Positions 62,213-64,000 of a stretch of 64,000 nt of DNA are shown here, piece after piece. This stretch comes from Fulvivirga maritima (lineage in GTDB: Bacteria > Bacteroidota > Bacteroidia > Cytophagales > Cyclobacteriaceae). Below the pieces are notes generated by a model. It was not told where the DNA came from. It saw nothing but the letters and a program-made list of their open reading frames with translations, and did no database searches. Every line of letters begins with the position of its first letter. Within the stretch, counting starts at the first letter, position 1. The stretch is from NCBI RefSeq assembly GCF_021389955.1, contig NZ_CP089980.1, positions 1,735,501 through 1,799,500 of the forward strand, given 5' to 3'. A program made the translations under genes and the position numbers.

Positions 62213-64000
62213 TCAATTAAAATTTAATTCCCTTTTAATAGAGGCCTTTTTATTGATGATAGTGGAATCAGCTTTATCTTGTAATCGCTTTTTGTCAGTG
62301 AAATAATACTTGTATTTGGCTTTGGTTACTTTGATATTATAATCATCTACATCCCCACTTACATCTACGCCGGTTTTAAAAGGAACCGGAGATTCCAATA
62401 CAGAAATGTGATAGTCAAAAGTCATATCTAAATGTTGAGTGCCCCCCAATGCCAGCTTGTATCTGTCTATCTCTAATACAGCAGGTAAGATGTTAACATC
62501 ATTTCCTTCAAATTCCATTTCTGCTTCCAGACTTTCAATAGGGTTGAGCTCCTTATTTTTAAACATAAAGGTCTTAGCCAATTCTGTAAAAGTTGGTCCA
62601 TCCATTACCATAATATCTCTGGCCTTTAAGGCACCAATGCCTTTAAAAGTTTTAGTATTCATTTCCAGATTTTCATTAAGCTCTGCTTTTCCTTTTACCC
62701 TAAAATCAACTTTACCAACAAAGGATTTACTCATGGGGAAGAGCGTATCTAGTGGGGGCAAAAACTGATTGAGCTTACTCATTTCTATTTGAGTAAGGTA
62801 GAATTTAAAATCAATATTGGCCTTTTCATTATCGCTGGCTGTGTATACTACATCGGCATCCAGGTTGGCGGCCAGGGTTTTGAGTTTGAAATTATTCAAA
62901 TAGAGGTTGCCATTTTTTACTTTTAAGTTACCTTGAATTTCATCGAAATCACTGTAGCCTAGCTTTAGTTTATTGATTCTTGTGGTGAAATTGAACTGTA
63001 AGCTATCCGGTATTCTGAATGCATGTGCTCCTTCTCCTGACTGAAAAGTAGTAGAATCAGCAGTCACTGTAGGGTTTTGAACCTCGGCAGTTGTTTCTTC
63101 TTCTGAAGTTTCCATTCCGGCAAAAGCCATAAAAAGTTGATTGGCGTTAATATAATCAGCTTCCAGGTCAAGGCTGGCTGTTACCATAGTTCCTCTAAAG
63201 AATCCAATAGCATGTTCCAGCTTACCGGTAAGGGTTACATCACTGTCTTTATATTTGAGGGTGGTATGATCTAAGGTAAAGTTGTCATTTTCAAAAGTCA
63301 GTTTAGTTGCCGGCATAAAAACCGGTCCATCCAGCTTAGCTATTTTTCCAAACATTCTGGTAAACTGGATATTCCCCTTGGGTAGCCATATTTTTGGAGC
63401 CTTTTTATCCAGGCGCACATGATAACTCCCCTGTCTTATGCCCACGAAATTACTAGCTTGCTTTATACCCACGCTATCTATGGTGAAATCTGAGATCAGA
63501 TAGGCCTGTTGCTCTTCGGTAGAAGGATGTAAAGTGCCTGTAAATTTCGCTCTTCTCAAAAGTAATGTGAGAGAATCAGATTTCATCTCTGCTTTTACGC
63601 TTTCCATATTGGCATCTACATTTATAATTGCTTTTCGGTCAGCTACCTTATCGGCCAGGGCTTTTACCTCTAGTTTTTTAGCTTTGAAATCAATGTTATA
63701 CTTATAGTGAAGCTCAGTGCTGTCAAGATTTAGCCTAGCCGCTGTTTTGTTATATATCTTTTGCTCTCTATAAAAGTTCAAATCCACACTTTTAGAGAAG
63801 AATAACAGACTATCTCTTCTGGAAAGCACCACCACATGATCCATATCGATAATACCAGAAGCATTAATCTCATGGTATTTTTCCTGCTGTATTTGATCCA
63901 TAGAAAACTCAGAGTTGAGTTCTATTTTGGTTTTACCGCGCAGCATAACACTGGTATCCATTGGGAATTTTTTATATAACTCGGTCAGGTCGATATCACC
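62213..64000 (-). CDS. AsmA-like protein (partial, N-terminus outside window)
   Basis: The frame is open to the right edge, giving the last 596 residues of a larger protein. It is beta-rich, with repeated amphipathic strands, and has LKVKNGNLYLNNFKLKTLAA and KGIGALKARDIMVMDGPTF. The end, LDMTFDYHISVLESPVPFKT followed by GVDVSGDVDDYNIKV, is typical of AsmA/YhdP-type C-terminal regions. Such proteins bridge the periplasm and are linked to lipid transport or outer-membrane assembly. The codon for Met at 63961 is internal; the reading frame continues upstream with GDIDLTELYKKFP. Confidence 0.85.
   Translation of the reverse strand, partial: GDIDLTELYKKFPMDTSVMLRGKTKIELNSEFSMDQIQQEKYHEINASGIIDMDHVVVLSRRDSLLFFSKSVDLNFYREQKIYNKTAARLNLDSTELHYKYNIDFKAKKLEVKALADKVADRKAIINVDANMESVKAEMKSDSLTLLLRRAKFTGTLHPSTEEQQAYLISDFTIDSVGIKQASNFVGIRQGSYHVRLDKKAPKIWLPKGNIQFTRMFGKIAKLDGPVFMPATKLTFENDNFTLDHTTLKYKDSDVTLTGKLEHAIGFFRGTMVTASLDLEADYINANQLFMAFAGMETSEEETTAEVQNPTVTADSTTFQSGEGAHAFRIPDSLQFNFTTRINKLKLGYSDFDEIQGNLKVKNGNLYLNNFKLKTLAANLDADVVYTASDNEKANIDFKFYLTQIEMSKLNQFLPPLDTLFPMSKSFVGKVDFRVKGKAELNENLEMNTKTFKGIGALKARDIMVMDGPTFTELAKTFMFKNKELNPIESLEAEMEFEGNDVNILPAVLEIDRYKLALGGTQHLDMTFDYHISVLESPVPFKTGVDVSGDVDDYNIKVTKAKYKYYFTDKKRLQDKADSTIINKKASIKRELNFN

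Noticed and set aside
1-64000. CRISPR array, prophage, insertion sequence, tRNA or rRNA genes
   Set aside because: I saw no regular spacer-repeat array, no phage structural or integrase genes, no transposase and no tRNA-like cloverleaf or rRNA sequence. The reading was by eye, so a divergent element could be missed.

Overview
The window looks like chromosomal DNA of a Bacteroidota bacterium, most likely from the Cytophagales/Fulvivirga-like side of the phylum (placement is inferred). Support comes from lineage-typical proteins (DUF4293, DUF4175, a DUF6268-type outer membrane protein, a Big_5 lipoprotein, 7TMR-DISM and Rcp1-like signalling proteins), AT-rich non-coding DNA, few clear Shine-Dalgarno sites, and promoter-like motifs of the TTTG/TAnnTTTG kind. 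I found no tRNA, rRNA, CRISPR array, prophage or intact insertion sequence.

Layout. 1-3304: a leftward, overlapping run of thiolase, HAD hydrolase, truA and a partial ABC exporter. 3411-7000: DUF4293 protein, htpG and a MORN-type secreted protein. 7511-15594: a dense array of seven phosphosignalling genes (four histidine kinases, five receiver domains, one DNA-binding output). 15598-24773: housekeeping genes (yraN, lipB, a PolB-like exonuclease, RNase R, polyprenyl synthase, M61 peptidase, thioesterase, phosphofructokinase). 24766-33824: a 7TMR-DISM kinase, msrA, outer-membrane proteins, an ECF sigma factor with a linked membrane-anchored beta-barrel protein, an HD hydrolase, comF and an AhpD-like protein. 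33981-42739: DUF4175 protein, a SpoIIAB-like ATPase, ybeY, mnmG, a methyltransferase and a Big_5 lipoprotein.

The most important non-coding features are the replication and segregation sites. Four parS-like palindromes with the core GTTCCACGTGGAAC sit 45, 46 and 47 bp apart just upstream of mnmG (38094-38247). About 4.5 kb further on, a gene-free stretch (42740-43104) carries three perfect DnaA boxes, many near-matches and an AT-rich tract. I read this as the chromosomal oriC with its centromere. Further perfect DnaA boxes are scattered through the 17 kb to the right of it, while I noticed none to the left.

Right of the origin: a TPR protein, an acyl-CoA synthetase broken by a one-base frameshift, a uridine-kinase-like protein, a probable Fic-type remnant with paired palindromes, a D-2-hydroxyacid dehydrogenase, two cysteine-rich small proteins, a rhomboid protease fused to MORN-like repeats and a TonB-like C-terminus, an ABC exporter, an osmoprotectant ABC system whose fused substrate-binding domain appears circularly permuted, a four-domain fasciclin lipoprotein, a LytS/LytTR two-component pair and an AsmA-like protein cut by the window edge. 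Two intergenic regions (54502-55144 and 61798-62212) are built from REP-like dispersed repeats that share one palindromic core.
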